Notes: generated by a model from the letters alone, not told the origin. Positions 18,808-32,731 are shown, counted from the first letter of the stretch. The stretch: 64,000 nt of DNA from Aidingimonas halophila (GCF_900106955.1 NZ_FNNI01000002.1:434001-498000); one strand, 5' to 3'. Made by a program: numbers and translations.

Positions 18808-20306
18808 GATGTCCTCTTGTCATTGGGGAAAGCGGAAGGCAGATCGATGCCCAGATCGCTCCAGCGTGCCTCGACACGAGACTTGACCGCTTCATCCATG
18901 ACGATGGGAACCCCCCATTCCCGGTCAGTCTCGCCGGACCACTTGCGAGTCGCATCCAGCCCCATTTTCGAGCCCAGTCCTGCGACCGGTGAGGCAAAAT
19001 CCAGATAATCGATGGGAGTGTTCTCTACCATCACCGTGTCGCGTGCAGGATCCATGCGGGTGGTAATGGCCCAGATCACGTCTTTCCAGTCACGCGCATC
19101 GACATCATCGTCGAGCACCACCACGAATTTGGTGTACATGAACTGGCGCAGGAAGCTCCAGGTTCCCATCATCACACGCTTGGCGTGGCCGGGATACTGC
19201 TTCTTCATGGTGACCACGGCCATGCGGTATGAGCATCCTTCGGGCGGCAGGTAGAAGTCGACGATCTCAGGGAACTGCTTCTGAAGGATCGGCACGAAGA
19301 CTTCATTCAAGGCCAGTCCGAGAATTGCCGGCTCATCCGGTGGACGGCCGGTGTAGGTGGAGTGGTAGATCGGGTCGCGACGATGCGTGATACGCTCGAC
19401 GGTGAACACCGGGAACGTTTCTACCTCATTATAATAACCGGTATGATCCCCGTACGGCCCTTCCTCGGCGACGTCTTCCGGATAAATGAACCCTTCCAGA
19501 ACGATTTCACTCGAGGCCGGAACCTCCAGATCGGCATGACCACACTTGACCAGTTCGGTCCGCGATCCGCGCAGCAAACCGGCGAAGGCATATTCGGAAA
19601 GGTTGTCCGGCACAGGCGTCACGGCGCCCAGGATGGTGGCCGGATCGGCCCCCAGTGCCACGGCCACTGGAAATGGTTCCCCTGGATACTGCTGCTGAAA
19701 CGACAGGAAGTCCAAGGCACCGCCACGATGCGCCAGCCATCGCATGATCAGGCGATTCTTGCCGAGCTTCTGTTGACGGTAGATTCCCAGGTTCTGACGC
19801 GTTTTCTCCGGCCCTCGCGTGACCACCAGAGCCCAGGTGATTAGCGGTGCCACATCGCCGGGCCAGCAGTGCTGGATCGGCAACCGGTCCAGATCGACCT
19901 CGTCACCTTCCAGAACCACTTCCTGGACCGGTGCCTTGCTCAGGGTCTTGGGCCCCATGCTCATGACCTGCTTGACGATCGGCAGTTTGTCCCAGGCATC
20001 GCGAAATCCCTTGGGGGGATCCGGCTCCTTGAGAAAGGCCAGCAGCTTGCCGACTTCCCGAAGCGCTTCGACGCTCTCCTGTCCCATGCCGGCAGCCACT
20101 CGCTCGGGCGTGCCGAAGAGGTTACCGAGCAACGGCATGTCATGGCCCTTGACATTCTCGAACAGCAGCGCTGGTCCACCAGCCTGCAGCGTTCGGTCGC
20201 AAATTTCGGTAACTTCCAGGTAGGGATCGACCTCAGCAGTGACCCGCTGTAGCTCCCCCCGTGCCTCCAGCGTCGCGATGAAGTCCCGCAAGTCCTTATA
20301 TTTCAT
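18804..20306 (-). CDS. ubiD: UbiD 4-hydroxy-3-polyprenylbenzoate decarboxylase
   Basis: Prenyl-FMN-dependent decarboxylase of ubiquinone synthesis, 500 residues, the usual length. Conserved blocks are [36 protein letters not shown], the substrate/cofactor region [20 protein letters not shown] and [19 protein letters not shown]. The cofactor is made by UbiX, which is not in this window. First gene of the ubiD-fre-folM unit; the stop overlaps the fre start by 4 bases. An intrinsic terminator for rho lies only 28 bases upstream of its ATG, so ubiD needs readthrough or a promoter placed in a very short space. Confidence 0.97.
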   Translation of the reverse strand: MKYKDLRDFIATLEARGELQRVTAEVDPYLEVTEICDRTLQAGGPALLFENVKGHDMPLLGNLFGTPERVAAGMGQESVEALREVGKLLAFLKEPDPPKGFRDAWDKLPIVKQVMSMGPKTLSKAPVQEVVLEGDEVDLDRLPIQHCWPGDVAPLITWALVVTRGPEKTRQNLGIYRQQKLGKNRLIMRWLAHRGGALDFLSFQQQYPGEPFPVAVALGADPATILGAVTPVPDNLSEYAFAGLLRGSRTELVKCGHADLEVPASSEIVLEGFIYPEDVAEEGPYGDHTGYYNEVETFPVFTVERITHRRDPIYHSTYTGRPPDEPAILGLALNEVFVPILQKQFPEIVDFYLPPEGCSYRMAVVTMKKQYPGHAKRVMMGTWSFLRQFMYTKFVVVLDDDVDARDWKDVIWAITTRMDPARDTVMVENTPIDYLDFASPVAGLGSKMGLDATRKWSGETDREWGVPIVMDEAVKSRVEARWSDLGIDLPSAFPNDKRTS

Positions 20307-20334
20307 CGACTATCCCGTGACCGGAAAAACGAAA

Positions 20335-20355
20335 GGGCAGCATAACATGCTACCC
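20335..20355 (-). terminator. Intrinsic terminator downstream of rho
   Basis: On the minus-strand RNA, GGG-U-AGCAU pairs with AUGCU-G-CCC around a GUU loop (one internal mismatch), followed directly by UUUCGUUUUUCC (20334-20323). Hairpin plus U-rich tail is a good Rho-independent terminator, 138 bases after the rho stop and just before ubiD. Confidence 0.7.
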
Positions 20356-20492
20356 CTCCGGTTTTCTGCTCCCACTCCGCCCACAACTGACGGAGAATAA
20401 TGAACAGTGGTCAGCAAGGCGCGAATTCCGGCAAGACCTCCGCATGACATGAGCAGACCGTCACGAGGAGTATCGAGGGCCCTGCTTTCCCA

Positions 20493-21752
20493 TCAGCGGC
20501 GTTTCATGGCTTCGAAGAATTCGATATTGGTCTTCGTATCCTTCAAGCGATCGATGAGGAATTCAGTCGCTGCCACATCTTCCATGGGGTTGAGGAGCTT
20601 ACGCAGAATCCACATCCGCTGCATCTCGTCTTCCGAGGCAATCAGGTCCTCGCGACGGGTACCGGAACGGCGAATGTTCAGAGCCGGATAGACACGTTTC
20701 TCGGCCAGCTTGCGATCCAGGTGCGCCTCCATGTTACCGGTGCCCTTGAACTCCTCGAAGATCACTTCGTCCATCTTCGAGCCGGTCTCCACGAGAGCGG
20801 TGGCAATGATGGTCAGGCTGCCCCCTTCTTCGATATTGCGGGCGGCACCGAAGAAACGCTTGGGCTTCTCCAGAGCATGCGCATCGACCCCGCCGGTCAG
20901 CACCTTGCCCGATGACGGGACCACGGTATTGTAGGCGCGTGCCAGACGGGTGATGGAATCGAGAAGAATGACCACATCCCGTTTATGCTCGACCAGGCGC
21001 TTGGCCTTTTCGATAACCATTTCGGCCACTTGAACGTGTCGGGCCGGCGGTTCGTCGAAGGTCGAAGCGACCACTTCACCACGCACGGTTCGTGACATCT
21101 CGGTCACCTCTTCCGGACGCTCGTCGATCAACAACACGATCAAGTGGCACTCGGGATTGTTGCGGGTTATCGAGGTCGCGATATTCTGCAACATCAGCGT
21201 CTTGCCAGCCTTGGGAGGCGAGACGAGCAAGCCACGCTGGCCTTTTCCGATCGGCGCGGTCAAGTCGATGACCCGGGCTGTGAGATCCTCGGTCGAACCG
21301 TTGCCGATCTCCATCACGAGTCGCTCTTGAGGGAACAGCGGCGTCAGGTTCTCAAACAGGATCTTGTGCTTGGCGTTCTCCGGCTTGTCAAAGTTGATCT
21401 GGCTGACCTTGAGTAGCGCGAAGTAACGCTCGCCCTCTTTAGGCGGACGAATCTTGCCAGCAATGCTATCGCCCTTGCGCAGGTTGAAGCGACGGATTTG
21501 CGAAGGCGAGACGTAGATATCGTCCGGGCCGGCAAGATAAGAGCTGTCGGAACTGCGGAGGAAGCCGAAGCCATCCTGCAGAATTTCCAGCACACCGTCT
21601 CCATAGATATCCTCGCCGCTTTTTGCATGCCGCTTCAGGATGGAGAAGATGATGTCCTGCTTGCGTGACCGGGCCAGGTTATCGATGCCCATTTCTCGGG
21701 CGATATCCAAAAGCTCCGGAACGGTCTTTTGCTTGAGTTCGGTAAGATTCAT
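20493..21752 (-). CDS. rho: Transcription termination factor Rho
   Basis: Hexameric RNA-dependent ATPase that ends transcription of untranslated RNA. 419 residues, exactly the E. coli length. The N-terminal helical domain starts [18 protein letters not shown], the cold-shock-like RNA-binding domain contains [22 protein letters not shown], and the ATPase part has Walker [15 protein letters not shown], the Q-loop/R-loop region [22 protein letters not shown] and [11 protein letters not shown]. The upstream region of nearly 500 bases may include an untranslated leader; a 10-codon reading frame there is listed separately. trxA, which neighbours rho in many gammaproteobacteria, is absent here. Confidence 0.99.
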   Translation of the reverse strand: MNLTELKQKTVPELLDIAREMGIDNLARSRKQDIIFSILKRHAKSGEDIYGDGVLEILQDGFGFLRSSDSSYLAGPDDIYVSPSQIRRFNLRKGDSIAGKIRPPKEGERYFALLKVSQINFDKPENAKHKILFENLTPLFPQERLVMEIGNGSTEDLTARVIDLTAPIGKGQRGLLVSPPKAGKTLMLQNIATSITRNNPECHLIVLLIDERPEEVTEMSRTVRGEVVASTFDEPPARHVQVAEMVIEKAKRLVEHKRDVVILLDSITRLARAYNTVVPSSGKVLTGGVDAHALEKPKRFFGAARNIEEGGSLTIIATALVETGSKMDEVIFEEFKGTGNMEAHLDRKLAEKRVYPALNIRRSGTRREDLIASEDEMQRMWILRKLLNPMEDVAATEFLIDRLKDTKTNIEFFEAMKRR

Positions 21753-22242
21753 CGGTTCGTTCAGAAATTGCTCGTGTCAGCGTGGGCGGCTATGCGCCGG
21801 GAAACGACAGGAGGCGGTGACGATACGCCGCGTGATGCGTTCAGAGCCCTGGGTTCAGCCACTTTAGTGTTGCCGCACGTTCCTACCCGTCTTCATTCAG
21901 GCTGACGGTAGACGCTTGCTGGTTGCCATTAATCTCTCCACAGGGGAGACAGCGACCAGAGAGGACACGAAAGAGGCGTTATGATCATTCATTGTGTCGC
22001 CTGATTAACAATAATGATGCTTATGCACCATCGAATGAATCAGCGGGCTATCTGACGACTTGGAATATGACCGCGACGCGGTCGGGAAGCATTCGGAACA
22101 GGCGAACGACTCGATGTTAGTAAAGCACGACATGAAACGCAACCCTTAGATGCATTTTGATCGATCACCAGCCTGCGGTCACCGATTGACAAGCCCTTCA
22201 ACGCCCCGCAACCTTACCCCATATTGAGCGAAGGGATACGTC
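21753..22242. other. 490-base divergent intergenic region between rho and ppx
   Basis: No supported protein-coding gene of normal size is visible on either strand; reading frames here are short and without family resemblance. The middle part (about 21975-22035) is AT-rich compared with its surroundings, as expected for divergent promoters, but I cannot fix a -35/-10 pair with confidence. The rho-proximal 160 bases probably form the rho mRNA leader and contain a 10-codon frame. There is no trace of trxA. Confidence 0.6.
21897..21929 (-). CDS. Candidate 10-codon upstream reading frame in the rho leader
   Basis: ATG at 21929 is preceded by GGAGAG with 4-6 bases spacing and encodes MATSKRLPSA before a TGA. 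It lies 144 bases upstream of the rho ATG. E. coli rho also has a short upstream frame (rhoL) in an autoregulated leader, though of different sequence and length. The ribosome binding site is better than that of rho itself, which is the main reason to list it. Confidence 0.35.
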   Translation of the reverse strand: MATSKRLPSA

Positions 22243-23778
22243 ATGACCACGCCCACGGCCATTCGCAGGATGCCCGACTCAACGCCCTCTCAACCTCGCC
22301 GTCTGGCGGCCATCGATCTCGGTTCCAACAGTTTTCATCTGTTGGTCGCCAATCACATTGGCGGACAACTGCAGGTAGTAGCCAAACAAGGCGAGAAAGT
22401 CCAGTTGGCAGCGGGCCTCGAGGAGGATGGCTATCTCAATGACGCTGCCATGAGTCGGGCCCTGGACTGTCTGACACGCTTCTACCCTTTCATCGCCGAC
22501 ATTCCTTCCACCGGGTTTCGTGTCGTGGGCACCAATGCCCTGCGCGACGCCAAGAACAGTCAGACATTCATAGAACGGGCGGAAACGGTGCTCGGCCATC
22601 CGATCGAAATCATCTCCGGACGCGAAGAAGCCCGCCTGATCTATTTGGGGGCTGCCCACGCGCTGGCGGACGTTCATGGCCGACGACTCATCGTCGACAT
22701 CGGTGGCGGCTCGACGGAATTCATCATCGGGGAGCAGTTCGAACCCTTGGCTCTGGAAAGCCTGCACATGGGGTGCGTCGCTTATACCCAGCGCTTCTTT
22801 GCCAACGGTGAAATCAGCGAGAAACGCTTTCGCAAGGCGCAACTCGCCGCAACCTCCGAACTGGCCCACATACGCCGTCATTATCGTGAGCTCGGCTGGA
22901 GCGACCCGGTAGGATCCAGCGGCACGATCAAAGCAGCCGCCGCCGTTATCGCCGCTCATGGCGATGGACCGGAAGGGATCATCACCCGACAAGGCTTATG
23001 GGCACTGCGCGGGCGCATCCTGAAGCAAAAGCAGCTCAACAAACTCTCCATGTCAGGGTTGAAAGCGGACCGCGCCACGGTATTTCCCGCCGGGATGGCC
23101 ATCCTGTGCGCTATTTTCGATACCTTCGAACTCGACCATATGCGTTACTCCGACGGCGCATTGCGCGAAGGCGTGCTCTATGATCTCGCCGGCCGCCATA
23201 CTGCTGAAGACTCGCGTCTACAGACGCTGGAGGCATTACGCCAACGTTACCGCACCGATCCCCGTCAGGCTGACAATGTCGGCGAAACGGCCAGAACCTG
23301 CCTGACACAACTGGCGTCAGACTGGCCGTTCAGCGACGAGCAGATCGAATATCTCGACTGGGCTGCCCAATTACATGAAATCGGGTTGGCCATCTCGCAC
23401 AGCCAATTTCACCGCCACGGCGCCTACTTGATTGCCAACTCCGATCTGCCGGGATTTTCCCGCCCTGAACAACAGGCGCTGGCATTCCTGGTTCGCGCCC
23501 ACCGTCGCAAGTTTCCGACCAAGGAACTCGAGACAGTGCCGGCCGGTTTCCGCCCGGTACTGGCCAAGCTGGCACGCTTGCTTCGCCTGGCGGTCATTCT
23601 CAACCATTCACGGCCGGAACGTGCCATGACACAACTCTCCATCAAGGCCGAAGGTGACAGGCTCGACATCACGTTGGATCGGCACCTCCCCGAACTCGCC
23701 CTGATCATCAATGACCTCGAACAAGAGGTCGAATACCAGCGTGCCGCCGGCTTCACTCTCGATGTCAGAACGACATGA
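22243..23778 (+). CDS. ppx: Exopolyphosphatase (Ppx/GppA family)
   Basis: Hydrolyses polyphosphate processively from the ends; 511 residues. The N-terminal ASKHA ATPase-like fold shows AAIDLGSNSFHLLVA near residues 25-40, NALRDAKNSQTFI, SGREEARLIYLGAAH and the phosphate loop IVDIGGGSTEFIIG. The C-terminal half has HD-domain-like helices (WAAQLHEIGLAISHSQFHRHGAYLI split as WAAQLHEIG and HSQFHRHGAYLI). Start ATG 22243 has AAGGGA about 6 bases upstream. The counterpart kinase ppk1 is 7 kb away, not in the same operon. The last 14 bases overlap the tail of tilS on the other strand. Confidence 0.96.
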   Translation: MTTPTAIRRMPDSTPSQPRRLAAIDLGSNSFHLLVANHIGGQLQVVAKQGEKVQLAAGLEEDGYLNDAAMSRALDCLTRFYPFIADIPSTGFRVVGTNALRDAKNSQTFIERAETVLGHPIEIISGREEARLIYLGAAHALADVHGRRLIVDIGGGSTEFIIGEQFEPLALESLHMGCVAYTQRFFANGEISEKRFRKAQLAATSELAHIRRHYRELGWSDPVGSSGTIKAAAAVIAAHGDGPEGIITRQGLWALRGRILKQKQLNKLSMSGLKADRATVFPAGMAILCAIFDTFELDHMRYSDGALREGVLYDLAGRHTAEDSRLQTLEALRQRYRTDPRQADNVGETARTCLTQLASDWPFSDEQIEYLDWAAQLHEIGLAISHSQFHRHGAYLIANSDLPGFSRPEQQALAFLVRAHRRKFPTKELETVPAGFRPVLAKLARLLRLAVILNHSRPERAMTQLSIKAEGDRLDITLDRHLPELALIINDLEQEVEYQRAAGFTLDVRTT

Positions 23779-25039
23779 GTTGCCAGCATTCGGCACACAG
23801 GCCAAAGGTTCCGACAGGGTTCACTACGGCTACGACCTGATCATCATGCCAGATCACGAGCAACGCCCGACGCTGCCAAGGAGGCACATGCTGTTCCTGG
23901 AGCAGGCGTTTGAGATCCCGATGACCACGCTGCGGCAACTTCAACCGCTCCCCCCCGGTCCGCGGCCGAACGTGCAGTTCGATGGTTCCGGTCCAAGGGG
24001 CGAGAAGTTGCCAACGCAGTGGTCCCAGCGGCGTTTCCAGTGTCGAGAGGCCATCCCAGACCGCTTGCCAATCGGAAGGCATACTGACACCGGGGGACTG
24101 CAGATAGAGGCCATCACGCCAGCAACGCGCCTCAGCGCCGTTCCACGCCACATGAACCGAGGCATCCCGACGACTCCCCAACTGCTCGATGAGGGTCGTC
24201 AGGCGCGCCGCTGGCGGGGTGGGCAGGCCGAGTTGCTGGCAACAATAGCGCAGCAGAAGCCGCATCCGCGGCTCACTGAGTTGCAATAGCCGGGAAATGG
24301 AAAGACAGCCGGGCTCCCCACCTACCGTTCCCAGATCCAAGGACGCCAGGTCGTCAAGCAACGCATCCGCTTCGCCAGCGAGCCGCGCCGACGCCGCCAG
24401 CGACTTGTCGACTGCCGGCCAGCGTGATCGCAATAGTGGCAGGACTTGATGTCTCAGGAAATTACGGTCGAACGCAGTATCTGCATTGGTCGGATCCTCG
24501 ATCCAGGGTACCTTCAATTCATGAGCGGCGGCTTCCAGCCTGGCGCGAGGCACAGCCCAGAACGGACGCATAAGGTGGCGGTTATGCCAGTCGCGCACTC
24601 GGCTCATGCCGGCCAATCCACGCGTACCACTACCGCGCAGCGCCGCCAGCAAAAAGGTTTCTGCCTGGTCATTCCGGTGCTGGGCCAGCCACAGAGTCTC
24701 GCCTTCGGCGACGCATCGCATGAATGCGGCATAGCGCGCCTGGCGCGCTGCTCCCTCCGGACCGAGATCGCTGTCATCGGGCACATCGACATGTTCGACG
24801 CGCAACGGGATCCCGAGCCAGGAACATAGGCGATGGCAGTGTGCTTCGAAATCGGCAGCAGCGCCCTGCAAGGCGTGATTGATATGCAAGGCGTGAAGAT
24901 CACGGTCGTAGTGGCGGTTCGCCTCGGTTGCCAACCACAACAGCAGTGATGAGTCGAGCCCACCGGAAAGCGCAACCCACACAGCACTGCCTGGCGGTGT
25001 CTCCGCCAGGGCATGATCGACTAATGACTGGAGAGACAT
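23765..25039 (-). CDS. tilS: tRNA(Ile)-lysidine synthase
   Basis: Modifies C34 of the CAU anticodon of a minor tRNA-Ile to lysidine so that it reads AUA codons. 424 residues. The PP-loop ATPase motif is VALSGGLDSSLLLW near residues 22-35; NHALQGAAADFEAHC, QHRNDQAETFLLAALRGSGTRGL (as QHRNDQAETFLL and GSGTRGL) and RPFWAVPRARLEA follow, and the C-terminal TilS domain ends GTFGLCAECW. Last gene of the long minus-strand block, 37 bases after accA. It overlaps ppx tail-to-tail by 14 bases. Confidence 0.96.
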   Translation of the reverse strand: MSLQSLVDHALAETPPGSAVWVALSGGLDSSLLLWLATEANRHYDRDLHALHINHALQGAAADFEAHCHRLCSWLGIPLRVEHVDVPDDSDLGPEGAARQARYAAFMRCVAEGETLWLAQHRNDQAETFLLAALRGSGTRGLAGMSRVRDWHNRHLMRPFWAVPRARLEAAAHELKVPWIEDPTNADTAFDRNFLRHQVLPLLRSRWPAVDKSLAASARLAGEADALLDDLASLDLGTVGGEPGCLSISRLLQLSEPRMRLLLRYCCQQLGLPTPPAARLTTLIEQLGSRRDASVHVAWNGAEARCWRDGLYLQSPGVSMPSDWQAVWDGLSTLETPLGPLRWQLLAPWTGTIELHVRPRTGGERLKLPQRGHRDLKRLLQEQHVPPWQRRALLVIWHDDQVVAVVNPVGTFGLCAECWQLMSF

Positions 25040-25076
25040 GAAGCCGGAGGGGCCACCTCACGTGCCGTCATGACGC

Positions 25077-26030
25077 TCAGGCCGGAGCGCCGTAACTCAT
25101 CAACCGGTCGTAACGCCGTGCCAACAGTGCCGAGACCTCCATGGACTGCAGACGATCCAGGCTCGCGAGCAAGGCATGCTTGATGCGTTCGGCGGTTTCG
25201 CCAGGCTGGCGGTGTGCACCACCCAGAGGTTCATCGATCAGGGTGTCCACAAACCCCAGTTCATTCAACCGTTCAGCCGTGATGCCCATCGCCTGAGCCG
25301 CCTCAGAGGCCTTCTCGGCGCTTTTCCAGAGAATCGACGCACAGCCCTCAGGTGAAATCACCGAATACGTCGAGTACTGGAGCATCTGCAACTCGTCGCA
25401 GACACCAATGGCCAGCGCGCCTCCAGAGCCCCCTTCACCGACGACGGTCGTGACGATCGGCGTCTTCAACCTTGACATCACCGCCAGGTTATATGCGATG
25501 GCCTCACTCTGGCCACGCTCCTCGGCATCGATACCCGGATAGGCGCCGGGGGTATCAATAAAGGTCAGTACCGGCAGATTGAACCGTTCAGCCATTTCCA
25601 TCAAACGACAGGCCTTGCGATAGCCCTCAGGGCGCGGCATACCGAAATTACGCCGTACCTTCTCCTTGACGTCACGCCCTTTCTGGTGGCCGATGATCAT
25701 CACCGGTTTGTCGTCAAGACGGGCGATACCACCGACCAGAGCCGCATCATCAGCAAAATGGCGATCCCCGTGCAATTCGTCGAAATCGGTAAACACATGC
25801 TCGATATAATCGAGCATATAGGGCCGTTTGGGATGGCGTGATAATTGCGAGATCTGCCAGGCGCTGAGGTCGCGGAAAATCTGTTCAGTGAGCTTCTTGC
25901 TCTTCTCCTGAAGCTTGTTGACCTCTTCATTGATATTGATCTTGCTGTCGTTGCCGACCAGCCGTAGCTCTTCGATCTTCGCCTGCAACTCGGCAATGGG
26001 CTGTTCGAAATCAAGATAATTGGGATTCAT
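25077..26030 (-). CDS. accA: Acetyl-CoA carboxylase carboxyltransferase subunit alpha
   Basis: 317 residues, the family length. With AccD it transfers the carboxyl group from biotin to acetyl-CoA, making malonyl-CoA for fatty acid synthesis. The opening [36 protein letters not shown], the crotonase-fold core [20 protein letters not shown] and [18 protein letters not shown] are all conserved. It follows dnaE with a 107-base gap, as in E. coli, and is followed by tilS. Confidence 0.98.
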   Translation of the reverse strand: MNPNYLDFEQPIAELQAKIEELRLVGNDSKININEEVNKLQEKSKKLTEQIFRDLSAWQISQLSRHPKRPYMLDYIEHVFTDFDELHGDRHFADDAALVGGIARLDDKPVMIIGHQKGRDVKEKVRRNFGMPRPEGYRKACRLMEMAERFNLPVLTFIDTPGAYPGIDAEERGQSEAIAYNLAVMSRLKTPIVTTVVGEGGSGGALAIGVCDELQMLQYSTYSVISPEGCASILWKSAEKASEAAQAMGITAERLNELGFVDTLIDEPLGGAHRQPGETAERIKHALLASLDRLQSMEVSALLARRYDRLMSYGAPA

Positions 26031-26137
26031 AGCGTTTCAGCTTCGTCGGAATCTGGCAGCCACGTCAACACGTGGAAGAAATGAAGACAGTTGGAGCATT
26101 ATCGCAGCTTGGGACCATGGCGCAAGCCATCCCGTAT

Positions 26138-29656
<3,519 letters not shown>

Positions 29657-29699
29657 CGATTATCGAAAGGTAACAGATATTGTGCCCGCCATCGCTTGT

Positions 29700-30311
29700 C
29701 TAGAATAGCGCCAGCTGTTTTTTGACAGGCGCAAAGGAGCGCCGATGCTCTGGCAACGGCCCCAGTCGTTCCAATGCTGCCAGGTGGTCGGCGGTGGGGT
29801 AGCCCTTGTGGCGGGCAAACCCATAGTCGGGATGGCGGTTATCCAGAAACAGCATCTGCGCATCGCGGTACACCTTGGCGAGGATAGACGCCGCAGCGAT
29901 AGCGGGATGACGAGCATCCCCCTTGACCACGGCCTGTCCAGGCAGGTGGTGCCCCGGTAGCCGATTGCCATCGACCAGCAGGTATTCAGCCGCCACCGGC
30001 AAGGCATCAACGGCCCGACGCATGGCCAGATGAGTGGCATGATAGATATTCATCTCGTCAATTTCGGCCGGGGAGGCTTCGGCCACGGCATACGCCAGGG
30101 CCCGCTCTCGGATCTCACGGTCCAGGCTCTCCCGGCGTTTGGCAGTCAATGCCTTGGAATCGACCAAACCGGACACCGGGGCACTCGGGTTCAGAATCAC
30201 GGCAGCCGCAACGACGGAACCTATCAGGGGCCCACGCCCCACTTCATCCACGCCGGCCAGATAATCGCCATCATAATCGATCGCCAACGGCACATGGGTC
30301 GGATCACTCAT
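29700..30311 (-). CDS. rnhB: Ribonuclease HII
   Basis: Removes ribonucleotides from DNA and RNA-DNA hybrids. 203 residues. The catalytic acidic residues are in [20 protein letters not shown] and YLLVDGNRL, followed by [21 protein letters not shown]. The end [11 protein letters not shown] carries a short PCNA/clamp-like C-terminal motif (QLALF) that may bind the beta clamp; that is an inference from the motif shape. The start overlaps the lpxB stop by 4 bases; dnaE begins 43 bases after its stop. Confidence 0.97.
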   Translation of the reverse strand: MSDPTHVPLAIDYDGDYLAGVDEVGRGPLIGSVVAAAVILNPSAPVSGLVDSKALTAKRRESLDREIRERALAYAVAEASPAEIDEMNIYHATHLAMRRAVDALPVAAEYLLVDGNRLPGHHLPGQAVVKGDARHPAIAAASILAKVYRDAQMLFLDNRHPDYGFARHKGYPTADHLAALERLGPLPEHRRSFAPVKKQLALF

Positions 30312-31501
30312 GGTCTCTCCCCATCGTCGGCCAGGCTATCGGGCAACGATCGCCCCTCGATCAGCGCCGTCACAGCGTCGGCGGCTCGCTCACTGGCTCC
30401 ACGTTGCAGCTCGGCATGCATGGACGCAAAGCGGCGCTCCCGGACATGACGTGCCTGCTCATCATCAAGCAACGAAGACAGATGATCGGCGATGGACTCG
30501 GCGTTGGCATCCTCCTGGATCAATTCCGGCACCAGGTCTTCTCGTGCGATCAAGTTCGGTAGGGAGATCCAATCGGTCTTGACCAGCCATCGGGCCAGGC
30601 GATGAGTCATTGGCGCCATTTTGTAAGCCACCACCATGGAACGGTGACATAACATTGCTTCAAGAGCCGCCGTTCCGGATGCCAACAATACGGCATCAGC
30701 GGCCACCATGGCGCGACGTGCATCGCCTTCACACAGCGTGACACAACGTGCCAGTGCGGGCCGCTGCGCCAGCAACTCCGCAAGCTCCTGGTGCCGCTGT
30801 GGGGTAGCGGCGGGAATCACGACGTGGAGCGTTGGGCGGTTGGCCACCAGACGCTCCACGGCATCGAGAAACGTCGGCCCATGATAGCGAATCTCGTTAG
30901 CCCGTGAACCCGGCAGTACAGCGAGGATGGGCGCATCGTCCGCCAGGCCCAGGGTCTCGCGTGCCTGTCGACGATCATTGTCGAGCGGCAACTCGTCTGC
31001 CAAGGGGTGACCAACATAGGCGACCGGCACTCGATGCCGACGGTAGAACGCCGCTTCGAATGGCAGGAACGTCAGCATGGCATCGACAGCACGAGCGATA
31101 CCCTTGATGCGGCCTTGCCGCCATGCCCATACGGAAGGGCTGACATAATGCGCCGTCGTCATACCGGCACGGCGCAAGGCGCGTTCCAGCCCCAAGTTGA
31201 AATCGGGGGCATCGATACCAATCATCACATCCGGGTTCCACGCCAGCGCATCCCGCCGCAAGGCTCGACGAACACCAATCAGTCTCGGCAAGTGCCTGAG
31301 CACCTCGACCAATCCCATCACGGAAAGTGTCTCCAGGGGATAGCGACTATCGAGGCCTTCGGAGACCATGCCGGGCCCACCAATTCCTCGAAAGAGGATA
31401 TCGGGATGACGTGCCTTGAGTGACTGCATCAACCCCGTTCCCAGTAGATCGCCGGATAACTCACCGGCCACCAGGTAGACTTTCAGCGGCTGGTTCGTCA
31501 T
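30308..31501 (-). CDS. lpxB: Lipid A disaccharide synthase
   Basis: GT19 glycosyltransferase, 397 residues, that joins UDP-diacylglucosamine and lipid X in lipid A synthesis at the inner membrane. Family segments: [18 protein letters not shown] near the N-terminus, [44 protein letters not shown] and [20 protein letters not shown]. The start is 3 bases after the lpxA stop, and the stop overlaps rnhB, so it is tightly coupled in the lpx operon. Confidence 0.98.
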   Translation of the reverse strand: MTNQPLKVYLVAGELSGDLLGTGLMQSLKARHPDILFRGIGGPGMVSEGLDSRYPLETLSVMGLVEVLRHLPRLIGVRRALRRDALAWNPDVMIGIDAPDFNLGLERALRRAGMTTAHYVSPSVWAWRQGRIKGIARAVDAMLTFLPFEAAFYRRHRVPVAYVGHPLADELPLDNDRRQARETLGLADDAPILAVLPGSRANEIRYHGPTFLDAVERLVANRPTLHVVIPAATPQRHQELAELLAQRPALARCVTLCEGDARRAMVAADAVLLASGTAALEAMLCHRSMVVAYKMAPMTHRLARWLVKTDWISLPNLIAREDLVPELIQEDANAESIADHLSSLLDDEQARHVRERRFASMHAELQRGASERAADAVTALIEGRSLPDSLADDGERP

Positions 31502-31504
31502 GGA

Positions 31505-32272
31505 TTATCGGATGATTCCGCGTGTCGAGACACGAATCGACTCGACGAAGGTCGACGTTTCCGGCAACTGGAAACGTGACTCGATCGTCTCCAGCGCCTG
31601 ATCAACCGTCAAACCTTGGCGATACACCAACTTATAGCACTCGTTCAGGGCCTGAATCGCATCGCGGGTAAAACCACGCCGTTTGAGTCCTATCGAATTG
31701 AGCCCATGAGGGGCGGCCGGATTGCCATTGATCATCACATAGGCGGGCGTATCCTTGGTGATGATCGAACCGCCACCTGCCATGGCATGAGTGCCGAAGT
31801 GGCAGAACTGGTGGATGGCAGATAATCCTCCCAGAATGGCGAAATCCCCGATTGTGACGTGACCCGCCAGTGTCACCTGGTTGGCAAGTACACAGTCATC
31901 ACCGATGACACAATCGTGTCCCACATGGACATAGGCCATGAACAGATTGCGATGGCCGATAGTGGTTTCTCCACGATCCTGCACTGTGCCACGATGCAGC
32001 GTAGCCCCCTCGCGGATGACGTTATCGTCCCCCATCACCAACCTGGTGGGTTCGCCGTTATATTTCTTGTCCTGACAAGCCTCGCCGACGGAAGCAAACT
32101 GAAATATACGGGTCCGCTTGCCCAGCCGAGTCGGTCCATTGACGACGACATGGGGGCCGATCACGCTGCCGGCACCAATTTCCACATTCGCGCCAATCAC
32201 ACTGAAGGGTCCGACCTCGACGTCTTCAGCCAAACTGGCGCTGGGATCAACGATAGCAGTGCGATGAATCAA
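31505..32272 (-). CDS. lpxA: UDP-N-acetylglucosamine O-acyltransferase
   Basis: First step of lipid A synthesis. 255 residues from TTG 32272. This start is chosen because it gives [12 protein letters not shown], matching the start of known LpxA proteins, has GAGGAA 6 bases upstream inside fabZ, and its TTGA overlaps the fabZ stop by 4 bases; the upstream TTG at 32293 gives extra non-conserved residues. The left-handed beta-helix is visible as hexapeptide repeats ([20 protein letters not shown]), with the catalytic His in [13 protein letters not shown]. The C-terminal helical domain contains [17 protein letters not shown]. Confidence 0.97.
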   Translation of the reverse strand: MIHRTAIVDPSASLAEDVEVGPFSVIGANVEIGAGSVIGPHVVVNGPTRLGKRTRIFQFASVGEACQDKKYNGEPTRLVMGDDNVIREGATLHRGTVQDRGETTIGHRNLFMAYVHVGHDCVIGDDCVLANQVTLAGHVTIGDFAILGGLSAIHQFCHFGTHAMAGGGSIITKDTPAYVMINGNPAAPHGLNSIGLKRRGFTRDAIQALNECYKLVYRQGLTVDQALETIESRFQLPETSTFVESIRVSTRGIIR

Positions 32273-32712
32273 GCCACCTTCCTCTCGGCACAAATGATAT
32301 CAGCTTCGCAAACCAGTTCATCGTTCACCGTCGCCTGACAGGCGAACTTCCAGATACCTCGTCGTGCACGAATGACACTCGCTTCCAGGCGAAGTTGATC
32401 ACCGGGCATGACGGGATGCTTGAAGCGCACATTGTCGCTTCCTACCAAGTAATAAACATAACCGTCAGCCGGCATTTTGTTGACGGTTTTGAACCCTAGT
32501 ATGCCACAGGCTTGCGCCAGAGCTTCTATCACCAAGACACCGGGCATGATCGGATGGTGTGGAAAGTGGCCGTTGAAAAAAGGTTCGTTGATGCTGACAT
32601 TCTTGTAGCCGACGATGGACTCTCCCACCTTCAAATCGAGCACTCGATCTATGAGCAAAAAAGGATAACGGTGCGGGAGATATTCACGAATCTCGTTGAT
32701 GTCCATGACCAT
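32269..32712 (-). CDS. fabZ: (3R)-hydroxymyristoyl-ACP dehydratase
   Basis: Dehydrates beta-hydroxyacyl-ACP in fatty acid elongation. 147 residues from ATG 32712, which has GAGG 8 bases upstream and gives [20 protein letters not shown], the usual family start; the longer frame from 32769 includes the leader region. The hot-dog-fold active site has His in [14 protein letters not shown] and Glu in [12 protein letters not shown]. Located between lpxD and lpxA, where it competes for the same hydroxymyristoyl-ACP. Confidence 0.98.
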   Translation of the reverse strand: MVMDINEIREYLPHRYPFLLIDRVLDLKVGESIVGYKNVSINEPFFNGHFPHHPIMPGVLVIEALAQACGILGFKTVNKMPADGYVYYLVGSDNVRFKHPVMPGDQLRLEASVIRARRGIWKFACQATVNDELVCEADIICAERKVA

Positions 32713-32731
32713 CGATACGACCTCTGAAATG

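Noticed and set aside
21923-22120. 65-codon plus-strand frame in the rho-ppx gap
   Set aside because: No ribosome binding site and a composition unlike neighbouring genes; not a trxA remnant.
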